Origin: Massilia sp. Root418 | GTDB taxonomy: Bacteria; Pseudomonadota; Gammaproteobacteria; Burkholderiales; Burkholderiaceae_D | Assembly: GCF_001425265.1 (NCBI RefSeq) | Contig: NZ_LMEC01000022.1 | Location: 1 to 64,000 of the forward strand | Length of the DNA stretch: 64,000 bases | Direction of reading: 5' to 3' | Shown here: one piece after another, positions 1 through 8,224 of the stretch | Position numbering within the stretch: the first letter of the stretch is position 1 | Layout: each line of letters starts with the position of its first letter | Notes under the pieces: generated by a model | What the model saw: only the letters and a program-made list of their open reading frames with translations | The model's database searches: none | What the model was told of the DNA's origin: nothing | Translations under genes and position numbers: made by a program

Positions 1-2635
1 GCGCGGCTACCTGGCTGGTGCCCAGCGCGGCGATCTGCGCGGTTTTCATGGCGGCCAGATCGGTGGTTTCGATGGCGATGATCTGGCTGGTGCCCAGCGC
101 GCCGATCTGAGTGCTGTTCAGTGCGGTCACCTGGCCCGACTTCAGCGCGGCAACCTGGCTGGTGCCCAGCGCGATCAACTGGCTGGTGCCCAGCGCGGCG
201 ATGCCGGCGGTGCTGATTGCCTGCACCTGGCTGGTGCCCAGCGCGATCACGTCGGAGGTTTCCAGTGCGGCCACTTGTGCCGTTTTCAGCGCGGCCACAT
301 CGGCAGTTTCAATCGCGATGATCTGGCTGGTGCCCAGCGCCTGAATCTGGCTGGTGCTCAGCGAGGCCACCTGGCCCGAGGTCAGGCCAACGATCTGGCC
401 GGTGGCCAGCGCGGCAACCTGGCTGGTGGTCAGCGCGCCGATCTGTGCCGTCTTCATGGCGGCCAGGTCGGTGGTTTCAATGGCGATGATCTGGCTGGTG
501 CCCAGGGCAGCGATCTGGGTCGAGCCCAGTGCGGCGACCTGGCCCGACTTCAGCGCGGCAACCTGGCTGGTGCCCAGCGCGATGACCTGGCTGGTGCCCA
601 GTGCGGCCACGCCGCCGGTGCTCAGCGCCTGCAGCTGGCTGGTGGTCAGCGCGGTCAGATCGGAGGTTTCCAGTGCGGCCACTTGCACGGTCTTCAGCGC
701 GGCCACGTCGGCAGTTTCAATCGAGATGATCTGGCTGGTGCCCAGTGCCTGGATCTGGCTGGTGCCCAGGGAAGCCACCTGGGCGGTGCCCAGTGCTACC
801 ACTTGGCCGGTGGTCAGTGCGGCGACCTGGCTGGTGCCCATGGCGCCCAGTTGCGCGGTGCGCAGTGCCAGTACGTCGGAGGTTTCGATGGCGATGACTT
901 GGCTGGTGCCCAGTGCAGCGATCTGGCTGGTGCCCAGTGCGGCAACCTGGCCCGACTTCAGGGCGGCGATCTGGCTGGTGCCCAGCGACACCACTTGGCT
1001 AGTGCCCAGTGCGGCCACGCCGCCGGTGCTCAGCGCCTGCACCTGGCTGGTGGTCAGCGCGGTCAGGTCGGACGTTTCCAGCGCGGCCACTTGCGCAGTC
1101 TTCAGCGAGGCAACGTCGGTGGTTTCAATGGCGATGATCTGGCTGGTGCCCAGCGCCTGGATCTGGCTGGTGCCCAGTGCGGCGACCTGGCCCGACTTCA
1201 GGGCGGCAATCTGGCTGGTGCCCAGGGCGATGATCTGGCTGGTGCCCAGCGCGGCGACGCCGCCGGTGGTCACAGCTTGCAACTGGCTGGTGGTCAGCGC
1301 CGACAGGTCGGACGTTTCCAGCGCGGCCACTTGCACGGTCTTCAGCGCAGCGATGTCAGCCGTTTCCAGCACGATGATCTGGCTGGTGCTCAGTGCCTGG
1401 ATCGCGCTGGTGCCCAGCGAGGCCACTTGCGCGGTGCCCAGTGCCACGAGCTGGCCGGTGCTCAGTGCAGCGACCTGGCTGGTGCCCATGGCACCCAGCT
1501 GCGCGGTGCGCAGGGCCAGCACGTCGGAGGTTTCGATGGCGATGACCTGGCTGGTGCCCAGCGCGCTGATCTGGCTGGTGCCCAGTGCGGCAACCTGGCC
1601 CGACTTCAGGGCGGCGATCTGGCTGGTGCCCAGGGAGACCACCTGGGTGGTGCCCAGTGCGGCCACGCCGCCGGTGCTCAGCGCCTGCACCTGGCTGGTG
1701 GTCAACGCGGTCAGGTCGGACGTTTCCAGCGCGGCCACTTGCGCGGTCTTCAGCGAGGCGACGTCGGTGGTTTCGATGGCGATGATCTGGCTGGTGCCCA
1801 GCGCGACGATCTGGCTGGTGCCGAGGGCGGCAACCTGGCCCGATTTCAGCGCAGCAATCTGGCTGGTAGCCAGGGCGATGATCTGGCTGGTACCCAGGGC
1901 GGCGACAGCGCCGGTGCCCATGGCTTGCACCTGGCTGGTGGTGAGCGCCAGCACGTCGGAGGTTTCCAGCGCAGCCACCTGCGTGGTACGCAGGGCGGCA
2001 ACGTCGGCGGTTTCGAATACGGCGATCTGGCTGGTGCCCAGGGCCTGGATCTGGCTGGTGCCCAGGGATGCGACTTGCGCGGTGCCCATGGCGACCACCT
2101 GGCCGGTGGTCAGCGCGACGACCTGGCTGGTGCCCAGCGCGGCGATCTGGGCCGTCTTCATGGCGGCCAGGTCGGCGGTTTCAATAGCGATGATCTGGCT
2201 GGTGCCGAGCGCGCCCATCTGCAGGGTGCTCAGTGCGGCGACCTGGGCCGTTTTGAGGGCGGCGAACTGGCTCGTGCCCAAGGCGGTGATCTGGGTGGTG
2301 CCCAGCGCAGAGACGGCGCCGGTGCCGAAAGCTTGAATCTGGCCGGTGGTCAGCGCGGCCACGTCGGACGTTTCCAGCGCGGCGATCTGCGAAGTTTTCA
2401 GTGCGGCCACGTCGCTCGTTTCCAAAGCGATGATCTGGCTCGTGCCCAGCGATTGGATCTGGCTGCTGCCCAGCGTCGCGATCTGTACCGTCTGCAACGC
2501 ACCGATTTGCGACGTTAACAGCACCGAAATCTGAGTCGTGCTCAGCTCAGCGATCTCAGCCGTTGCAAGCGACGCAACCTGCGTAGTGGTCAGCGCGATG
2601 ACCTGGCTGGTGGTAAGACTAGTGACGATGGTCAT
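1..2635 (-). CDS. giant octapeptide-repeat protein, 5' part (runs off the left edge)
   Basis: An uninterrupted minus-strand reading frame of at least 878 codons runs from an ATG at 2635 past the window edge. From residue 6 on it is built almost wholly of an 8-residue repeat, consensus (A/S)-L-x-T-(S/T)-Q-(I/V)-x, for example ALGTSQIA, so the DNA has a 24-bp period. Variant octads (ALETSDVA, ALKSGQVA, ALTTSQVQ) recur in a fixed order, giving super-units of 408 bp (17 octads) and 240 bp (10 octads). No N-terminal signal peptide is visible. The start is set by AAGGAG at 2643-2648, 7 nt from the ATG at 2635; an in-frame ATG at 2641 is only 1 nt away and unlikely. Similar repeats occur in large surface or secreted proteins of proteobacteria that are often loosely named heme-utilization or adhesion proteins, but no function is shown here. 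Both forward frames are also open because the repeat lacks stops, yet only this strand has an RBS and a regular protein repeat. Confidence 0.85.
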   Translation of the reverse strand, partial: MTIVTSLTTSQVIALTTTQVASLATAEIAELSTTQISVLLTSQIGALQTVQIATLGSSQIQSLGTSQIIALETSDVAALKTSQIAALETSDVAALTTGQIQAFGTGAVSALGTTQITALGTSQFAALKTAQVAALSTLQMGALGTSQIIAIETADLAAMKTAQIAALGTSQVVALTTGQVVAMGTAQVASLGTSQIQALGTSQIAVFETADVAALRTTQVAALETSDVLALTTSQVQAMGTGAVAALGTSQIIALATSQIAALKSGQVAALGTSQIVALGTSQIIAIETTDVASLKTAQVAALETSDLTALTTSQVQALSTGGVAALGTTQVVSLGTSQIAALKSGQVAALGTSQISALGTSQVIAIETSDVLALRTAQLGAMGTSQVAALSTGQLVALGTAQVASLGTSAIQALSTSQIIVLETADIAALKTVQVAALETSDLSALTTSQLQAVTTGGVAALGTSQIIALGTSQIAALKSGQVAALGTSQIQALGTSQIIAIETTDVASLKTAQVAALETSDLTALTTSQVQALSTGGVAALGTSQVVSLGTSQIAALKSGQVAALGTSQIAALGTSQVIAIETSDVLALRTAQLGAMGTSQVAALTTGQVVALGTAQVASLGTSQIQALGTSQIISIETADVAALKTVQVAALETSDLTALTTSQLQALSTGGVAALGTSQVIALGTSQVAALKSGQVAALGSTQIAALGTSQIIAIETTDLAAMKTAQIGALTTSQVAALATGQIVGLTSGQVASLSTSQIQALGTSQIIAIETADVAALKTAQVAALETSDVIALGTSQVQAISTAGIAALGTSQLIALGTSQVAALKSGQVTALNSTQIGALGTSQIIAIETTDLAAMKTAQIAALGTSQVAA

Positions 2636-2641
2636 TTCCAT

Positions 2642-3146
2642 TCTCCTTGGAACTACTATGTAGCGGAATATTCAGTGCAGCCGGACAGCACTTTTGGCAT
2701 GCGGCGTGGTCTAGCATTGCTCCGGCTGTTCAAATCTTCCGCACCATAAAGCTTGCGAATCAGAGCGGCACGGCAAGAGCCTTCAACTTATTAACGACTG
2801 GCAATCTACGAACTTTAGACTGGGGGCAACAGTTTGGCGGGCTTCCAGCCCTGCCTTTTCCTCTGCCTGCCTACTGCAAGGCGACAGAAAAAGTTCCCGG
2901 ATTAAATAAAAAAGTTGCCCACCGAAATCAGCGAGGCCGGGTGCGATGCGGCTGCGGGCCGGGCCTCTTTTCGTGTGGAAATTACTTTCCCAGAGTCATC
3001 AGTATAGCTCAACACTTGCCCGAGTGCATGATTTTTGCGCAGCGCCGTCGCCAAAAAACCGCAGTTAACTACTTGATCTCACAGGAAATTAGGGCTTTCC
3101 GGGGCGCAGGGGACGGTTGCCGTAAAGTAAACACAACACTTCGTGC
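2642..3146. other. intergenic spacer upstream of the octad-repeat gene
   Basis: About 500 bp with no convincing gene. It must hold the promoter and a long leader for the repeat protein. TATACT on the minus strand at 3001-3006 is a possible -10 element, but no good -35 accompanies it. An imperfect GC hairpin (2933-2967, arms GAGGCC/GGCCTC) is followed by TTTT on the plus strand, although no plus-strand gene lies upstream. The composition is clearly less GC-rich than the flanking genes. The 188-codon plus-strand ORF that overlaps it has no RBS and no recognisable protein character. Confidence 0.5.
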
Positions 3147-4286
3147 TTATTCCCAGAATTCGACCGCGGGATGGATGTCGCGCAAGATGGCTTCCTTGAT
3201 TTCCGCGTTGTAGACGCCGGCCTTGAGGATCACGCATGGGGATTGTTCATTTCGCAGCACCGCCGGCGACTGCACCGTCAGCCGAGTGCCGTACAGACGC
3301 TTGCCTTGCTTGCTGGCGTCATTGTCGAGCAGGCTGACGATGCGGCTTTGGTCCAGGCCATAGGCGATCAGCGACTGCGCGAAAATGTGGGCCCCGAACA
3401 GGTAGACCGGGCGCGAGCTGGCGCGCAGCTTGGCATTGAGCTCGGCAATCAGCCCGTCGTGGTAGGCGACGTAGTCCAGATAACTGCGCTTGTTTAGCTC
3501 GTACAGGGTGGCGGGCAGCGACGGGGCGGCCAGCGCAGCGGTAGAACGGACTGCGGCGTAGAAGATGCTGTGCTCTTCCATGAAATGCTGTTTCTTGACC
3601 AGTTCAAAGCCATGGGCGGCCAACATGTATTCCACGTAGTCCTCGGTGAGGAAGACGGTATGCTCGAAATTGATGCAGTTGGTGTAGCGGCGCGCCAGCC
3701 ACGCTCGCAGGTTCGGCACGGAGAACAGCAGGTGCTGGCCCGGTTGCATATAGCCAGCCAGGTGACGCATGAACTTGGCCGGCTCGTACAAGTGCTCCCA
3801 CAGGTGGGAATGGACCACGGTATCGGCCCGGCCGTCGAAACGGAAGTGGTCGTCGAAGAAGCCACGCACAAACGTGGCATTGCAGCCCTCGACCGGCGCG
3901 GGATTGGGCTCGACGATGGTCCACGGTATGGTGCCGAGCTGCTGGTAGGCGCGCGCCAGCAGCCCGCTCGCGCCGCCAACCTCCAGCACTGCGGACGGGG
4001 CGTACTGGTGCACGAACTCGGCGAAAGTGCTGTGGTGGCGGGCCCACAGACCGCCTACCGCACCGGCGTTGTGCGCGGCGGGATACAGAATCTCCAGCGG
4101 CAGCAGTTCGCGCAGCTGAATCAAGCCGGAGCTGCGGCTGATCCACCAGTTCATGTCGGCGTGCAGGTCTTCGCTCTCCGGATGATCGACGCAGCCCATG
4201 AAAATGGGGAAGCGGGGATGGTTGTACAGGGGCTCAAGGTCGGCTGCGCCCGTGACCGCACAGCGGTCGCGCACTATCATGTCCAT
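3147..4286 (-). CDS. class I SAM-dependent methyltransferase, sugar C-methyltransferase-like
   Basis: 379 residues. The N-terminal stretch (Cys9, Cys32) resembles a degenerate zinc-binding Methyltransf_13-type region. The SAM-binding glycine motif VLEVGGASG lies at residues 100-108, and the acidic and HLWEHL-containing region follows. The C-terminal part from about residue 290 (VYLFGAHIFAQSL, then LLDNDASKQGK) looks like the Rossmann-like C-terminal domain seen in sugar C-methyltransferases. The start has a good SD (AGGA) 5 nt upstream. It is the last gene of a seven-gene minus-strand cluster, 25 nt after a glycosyltransferase. By context it should methylate a sugar intermediate or glycan, but a plain O-methyltransferase is not excluded. 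Confidence 0.75.
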   Translation of the reverse strand: MDMIVRDRCAVTGAADLEPLYNHPRFPIFMGCVDHPESEDLHADMNWWISRSSGLIQLRELLPLEILYPAAHNAGAVGGLWARHHSTFAEFVHQYAPSAVLEVGGASGLLARAYQQLGTIPWTIVEPNPAPVEGCNATFVRGFFDDHFRFDGRADTVVHSHLWEHLYEPAKFMRHLAGYMQPGQHLLFSVPNLRAWLARRYTNCINFEHTVFLTEDYVEYMLAAHGFELVKKQHFMEEHSIFYAAVRSTAALAAPSLPATLYELNKRSYLDYVAYHDGLIAELNAKLRASSRPVYLFGAHIFAQSLIAYGLDQSRIVSLLDNDASKQGKRLYGTRLTVQSPAVLRNEQSPCVILKAGVYNAEIKEAILRDIHPAVEFWE

Positions 4287-4311
4287 AAGGTTTCCTCGTC
4301 GATTTGCGGAA

Positions 4312-5439
4312 TTACAGTTTGGCGGGCAGCCAGGCCGGGATGGGTAGCCGGGGTTCGGCCAGCCGGACGGCGATCTCCTGACCGGAGTACTCCACCATCT
4401 TGTCCTGGCCCAGGCTTTGCAGCGTGCCGATCTGCTTGCAGACCGAGGTTTCGTTCTCGGTCTGGTCCATGCGCGACCATTTGTCGTTCTTGCTGTACAA
4501 GAAATTAATATCGAAGTATTTCAGATGTACCACGTAAAAGCCCGGCAGCGGTTCGCTGAACTCGGCGGCCATGTGGTTGCCGGCGGTCCAGGTGGTGGGC
4601 ACGCGGCTGATGATGGGGCGCAGCAACAGGTCGGTGCCGCGGATGAAATGCTGGCGTTGAGCGAACACGCCCTGATCGAAGTCAAACTGGGGTTCGGCTT
4701 TCCAATCGTGCAGTACTTCCACTGCCACGTCTGGACGGTAAGTGGCGCCCGGCAGCGCGGCCAGTGTCTCAGCCATGTCGCCTTCGCACACGAGGAACTC
4801 GTCAGTATCGACCTTGACGACCCAGTCGTAGCGCATCAAGAGAAAACGCTGGAAGTGGCTCTGCGACTGCGCGAAATGCTCGTGGTCTACCGGTCCGGTG
4901 GGCATGTTGATGACGTTGGTTTTCGGATGCAGGCGCTCGCAACTGCCGTCGGTACTGCCATTGTTGAGCACGTACAGGTTTTCGTAGCCGACCAGCTTGC
5001 CGTAGTAACGCTCCCAGTACAGCAGCATCTCGCCTTCGTTGAAGGTTTGCGTCATGACGGCCAGGCGGGCGAACTTCTGCTCCATCTTGACGTAGCTGGT
5101 GTACAGCTTGAGGGGGTCGTACAGCCGGTTCAGCAACTCCGAGGAAAAAATGACGGGTTCGCCACAGACGAACTGGCCGTCCTCGACGAAGCCGACGCGG
5201 GTCCTGCCCGGATCGCGCATCACCAGCTCCACGAATTTCTCCGGGCGCACGCGCGGCACAATGCGGTCGCCCGCCTTTAACTTCACCCAGTCCTGGCCAA
5301 GCACCATATAAATGAACTCGCCGTGTTCGTTATTGGCCAGCAGGGTCACGCGCTCGGAGTGCAGCAGACGGTCCGGGATCACCTGGTCGAACAGCAGGGT
5401 GGGACGGCGGACATCGAAATCTACTTCTAGCAAAGCCAT
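4312..5439 (-). CDS. glycosyltransferase family 2-like protein
   Basis: 375 residues. The catalytic GT-A part begins near residue 130 with a nucleotide-sugar-binding start (MTQTFNEGEMLLYW), continues through NNGSTDGS, and has a DxD-type metal motif VDTDEFLV. This pattern fits the Glyco_tranf_2_4 / DUF23-like group. The roughly 125-residue N-terminal region is of unknown role and has no membrane segment, so the enzyme is probably cytoplasmic. It lies 33 nt downstream of the nucleotidyltransferase-kinase gene and 25 nt upstream of the methyltransferase, in one apparent operon. Donor and acceptor cannot be read from sequence. Confidence 0.8.
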   Translation of the reverse strand: MALLEVDFDVRRPTLLFDQVIPDRLLHSERVTLLANNEHGEFIYMVLGQDWVKLKAGDRIVPRVRPEKFVELVMRDPGRTRVGFVEDGQFVCGEPVIFSSELLNRLYDPLKLYTSYVKMEQKFARLAVMTQTFNEGEMLLYWERYYGKLVGYENLYVLNNGSTDGSCERLHPKTNVINMPTGPVDHEHFAQSQSHFQRFLLMRYDWVVKVDTDEFLVCEGDMAETLAALPGATYRPDVAVEVLHDWKAEPQFDFDQGVFAQRQHFIRGTDLLLRPIISRVPTTWTAGNHMAAEFSEPLPGFYVVHLKYFDINFLYSKNDKWSRMDQTENETSVCKQIGTLQSLGQDKMVEYSGQEIAVRLAEPRLPIPAWLPAKL

Positions 5440-5472
5440 AGTCTATCCAGGAAAACGTTGGTTGTTCAATAT

Positions 5473-7047
5473 TCAAGCTGGCTGGGCCAGCACGCCATGC
5501 AGCATGTCCTTGCCCAGCGCATACAGCAGGTGGCTGTAGGGGTCGTGGTGCAGGGCGGCGATGTTCAAGTAGATCAGTGCGGTCAGTGTGCGCACCTTGC
5601 GCACGCTGTAGCCCTGCTGCGCCAGCCACAGGTCGAAATGGCGCTCGCAGGCCACCAGCATCTGCTTGCGGTGGAAGTCGTAGCGGATGGCGCCGCCGGA
5701 CCGTTCGCTATGGTAATGGCCATCGGCGATCAGCTCGTGGCTGACAATCAGGCCGTGCAGCAGCTTGGCCAGGTCGTAATAGATATCGCCCACGGTCAGC
5801 GAACCGCCGAAGTCCTGGCGCCAGTCAAGGAAGGTGAAGGCCTGTTCGCTGCCGTTCCACAGGATGTTCTCGAAGTGGAAATCGCCGTGGAAGCGGCCCG
5901 GCAAGCCTTGCGCCAGTTCATCCCAATCGACCTGCTGCAGCAGGGCGGCCAGGGTGGGCATGGCCACGCCATTGATGCTTTCGCAACCGTCCTCGGTGCC
6001 GAAGGTGCGGTAATACAGCGCTACCCGCTCCAACGTCTTGCGGTGGTAAAAGGTGCGGCACTGGGCCTGGAAGGCGTCGCGCGCGGCGTCGTCGAGCGCT
6101 GCTTCGCGCCAGAAGCCGCTGCAATGTTCGAGCAGGCGCGCGAACAGCGGCAGGTCCACCGCCTCCGACATCACCTCGCCCTGCACATTGCGGTAGCTGT
6201 ACATGTTGGGACGCACGCCGGTCAAACGCGGCACATAGTCCTGGATCTCGGCGGCGCGCCTGGCGCGGTTGGCGATGAAGGACAGGTCGTCCGAAAACTT
6301 GACCACCTGCTCGCCGACAAACCAGATCGCCTCGTTGGCCTTGGGCAGGATGTTGGGCGCGCCCGCTTCGGCGTAGGCCGCGCGCGCCGCGTCCAGCGCG
6401 GGCGGGTTGCCAGTGTCGAACCAGGTGAAGGCGTGGGCGGCAACGTGGCCGGCCAGCAGCGGGCGCAGGCCGAAGGCTTCGCCGCCGTCGACGGCGGCGG
6501 CACCACCGGCTTCCATCGCATCCCAGAACTGCGCGTAATCGACGATGCCGGCCAGGCCGATATAGGGGAAGTGCGTGCCGGGGCGGCCCTCGCCTTTTTC
6601 GCACAGCGCGCCGGCGCGGCCGCCGGCCACCTGCAGCGTACGGTAGGCGGCCAGGTCGTCGCGCTCGGCGTAGGCCACCCAGTTGCCATCCAGCGCGGGC
6701 AGCGGCTCGCGCACCAGCGTGTCGCAAGACAGGAATATGAAGGGCTGCTGCAGGTGGGGCTTGCATTGCAGCAGGCTGTAGCCCAGGCCGGAGCCCGGGC
6801 CCTCGTAGCGGTCCACTTCCACGAAGATGAAGGTGCGCTCGGGATAAGCCAGTTCCAGGAACTGGCGCACCAGCGCGCCTTTATGGCCCAGCGCGATGAC
6901 GAACTCGGCGTCCGCCGGGCACTGCTCGATCTGGTGCGACAAGGTGGGCCGGTTTGCAATGCTGACCAGCGACTTGTTCAGAAAGGCGGTCAGTTCCCCC
7001 AGCCGCGAGCCGGTGCCCGCGGTGGGTATGCAAACCCGCACCGTCAC
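5473..7047 (-). CDS. fused sugar nucleotidyltransferase and aminoglycoside/choline kinase-like phosphotransferase
   Basis: 524 residues with two catalytic modules. The N-terminal half (about 1-240) is a MobA/RfbA-like NTP transferase with IPTAGTGSRLGE near the start, the usual nucleotide-binding loop, and a LSCDTLV metal motif. The C-terminal half has the kinase catalytic signature HGDFHFENIL followed by FLDWRQDFGG, as in APH/choline kinase-like phosphotransferases. Together they would phosphorylate a sugar or small alcohol and then activate it as an NDP derivative. The start codon is GTG, and its GTGA overlaps the TGA of the upstream cupin gene, indicating translational coupling. The substrate is unknown. 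LicA/LicC-type choline activation is an alternative to sugar activation. Confidence 0.8.
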   Translation of the reverse strand: MTVRVCIPTAGTGSRLGELTAFLNKSLVSIANRPTLSHQIEQCPADAEFVIALGHKGALVRQFLELAYPERTFIFVEVDRYEGPGSGLGYSLLQCKPHLQQPFIFLSCDTLVREPLPALDGNWVAYAERDDLAAYRTLQVAGGRAGALCEKGEGRPGTHFPYIGLAGIVDYAQFWDAMEAGGAAAVDGGEAFGLRPLLAGHVAAHAFTWFDTGNPPALDAARAAYAEAGAPNILPKANEAIWFVGEQVVKFSDDLSFIANRARRAAEIQDYVPRLTGVRPNMYSYRNVQGEVMSEAVDLPLFARLLEHCSGFWREAALDDAARDAFQAQCRTFYHRKTLERVALYYRTFGTEDGCESINGVAMPTLAALLQQVDWDELAQGLPGRFHGDFHFENILWNGSEQAFTFLDWRQDFGGSLTVGDIYYDLAKLLHGLIVSHELIADGHYHSERSGGAIRYDFHRKQMLVACERHFDLWLAQQGYSVRKVRTLTALIYLNIAALHHDPYSHLLYALGKDMLHGVLAQPA

Positions 7048-7391
7048 GCCTGGGCTCGCTGGTAGTCGTCCGACAGGCGCACCACGTCTTCCATCTCGGG
7101 CGTGCTCGCTTCCAGGTAGACACTGTCGGTTACCGCTTCCATGCGGTGCACCACGCCCGGTTCAATGGTGATGCTGTCGCCGGCCGTGTAGATGCGCGCC
7201 TCGACGGTTTCCTGGGTGGGGCCGGCGTAGATGCGCAGGTCGCCGCTCAGGACGTAGATGGTTTCGCGCTTGATGTTGTGGTACTGCATGCTGCAGCGGT
7301 GGCCCTGCCACATGGTGAGTTTCTTCATCATGTAGCGTTCGTTGATTTCGATGACTTCTTCTTTACCCCAGGGCTTGTCGATCACGCGCAT
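7044..7391 (-). CDS. small cupin, phosphomannose-isomerase-type
   Basis: 115 residues forming a single cupin barrel. It begins with the KPWGKEEV motif typical of the mannose-6-phosphate isomerase type II / sugar-nucleotide cupin group and carries a metal-binding pattern (GHRCSMQYHNIKRETIYVL, then EPGVVHRME). It overlaps the downstream nucleotidyltransferase gene by 4 nt and follows a glycosyltransferase by 8 nt. It could isomerise or epimerise the sugar made by this cluster. Stand-alone cupins of this type are hard to assign more exactly. Confidence 0.75.
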   Translation of the reverse strand: MRVIDKPWGKEEVIEINERYMMKKLTMWQGHRCSMQYHNIKRETIYVLSGDLRIYAGPTQETVEARIYTAGDSITIEPGVVHRMEAVTDSVYLEASTPEMEDVVRLSDDYQRAQA

Positions 7392-7399
7392 GGCTGGCC

Positions 7400-8224
7400 T
7401 TAAATTTTGTAGGATTGATATTCCGGGTGGAAGTCGAAAAAGTGGTCATAAAACCCTTTGACGTACTGCTGCATCGACCAGCGGCTGTTGAAACCGTATT
7501 TTTTGCGCATCCAGCGGAGGCCCTCTGCCACGTAGAGGCGCAGGTTGTCCTCATAGGCCTCGGTCTTGATCAGGTCGGCCTTGGTCAGCAAGTGGGTTTC
7601 ATTCTCCGACGCCAGCACCTTGGTGGTAATGGCCGCTGCCCAGTCATTGGCGTAGGCCTTGGCGATCAATTCGCTCTCGGCGCCGTAACCGCGGAAATTG
7701 TCCCCATCGAACAGGAAGCTCATGGCGTCGGCCTGCTCGCTGTCCATGATGGCTTCAACGAACTCGCGCCGCAGCAGGAAGGCGTTGTTATGGATGAACC
7801 AGAAATACTTGGTGGCTTCCTCGTTCAGCAGCAGCTTCTCGCCCCAGCGCTCCGAGCACGGCGACAAAATGCCCACGCGCGGATGCTCGTCCAGCACCGT
7901 CATCAGCGGCGCCACTACCGGCTGTTGCGGGAATTCGGTGTCGTTGGTGAGCAGGAAAAAAGCGTCGTACTGGGCGAATTTGCCTTCGCGCCACAGTTGG
8001 CTCAGGCCGAAGTTCATGCCGCGGCAATAGCGCAAGCCTTGCTGGCGCGCCTCCGGCCAGTCGGCGTGCCAACTCACGTCGCGCGCGAGCTGGTCGCGGT
8101 CGGAACCGGCCTCAACCACGAAAACATCGGTCAGTTCGCCGTCGTAGCGCCGCAGTTGGTCCACCAGGGCGTTGGTGATCTCGGGCAGGTTGCGGTTGAG
8201 GACGATGGTGGCGACGCGCTTCAT
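7400..8224 (-). CDS. glycosyltransferase family 2-like protein
   Basis: 274 residues. It starts directly with the GT-A fold (TIVLNRNLPEITNALVDQL, then VVEAGSD) and has LLTNDTEF at the DxD position. The later NNAFLLRREF and GYGAESELIAKAYA segments resemble the acceptor-side region of family 2 enzymes. It has no signal peptide or membrane span. Its ATG overlaps the stop of the GatZ-like gene (ATGA), so the two are translationally coupled. It is the second glycosyltransferase in the cluster, which implies at least two transfer steps. Specificity is unknown. Confidence 0.75.
   Translation of the reverse strand: MKRVATIVLNRNLPEITNALVDQLRRYDGELTDVFVVEAGSDRDQLARDVSWHADWPEARQQGLRYCRGMNFGLSQLWREGKFAQYDAFFLLTNDTEFPQQPVVAPLMTVLDEHPRVGILSPCSERWGEKLLLNEEATKYFWFIHNNAFLLRREFVEAIMDSEQADAMSFLFDGDNFRGYGAESELIAKAYANDWAAAITTKVLASENETHLLTKADLIKTEAYEDNLRLYVAEGLRWMRKKYGFNSRWSMQQYVKGFYDHFFDFHPEYQSYKI

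Noticed and set aside
275..2518. Long plus-strand ORFs (747 and 660 codons) opposite the octad repeat
   Set aside because: A 24-bp repeat without stops stays open in several frames. Only the minus strand has an SD, a start and a clean octad protein.
1..2635. CRISPR-like regular repeats
   Set aside because: The repeats are contiguous, in frame and without unique spacers; no cas gene is nearby.
2647..3213. Plus-strand 188-codon ORF
   Set aside because: No SD, odd composition and overlaps the methyltransferase end; it lies in a promoter region.
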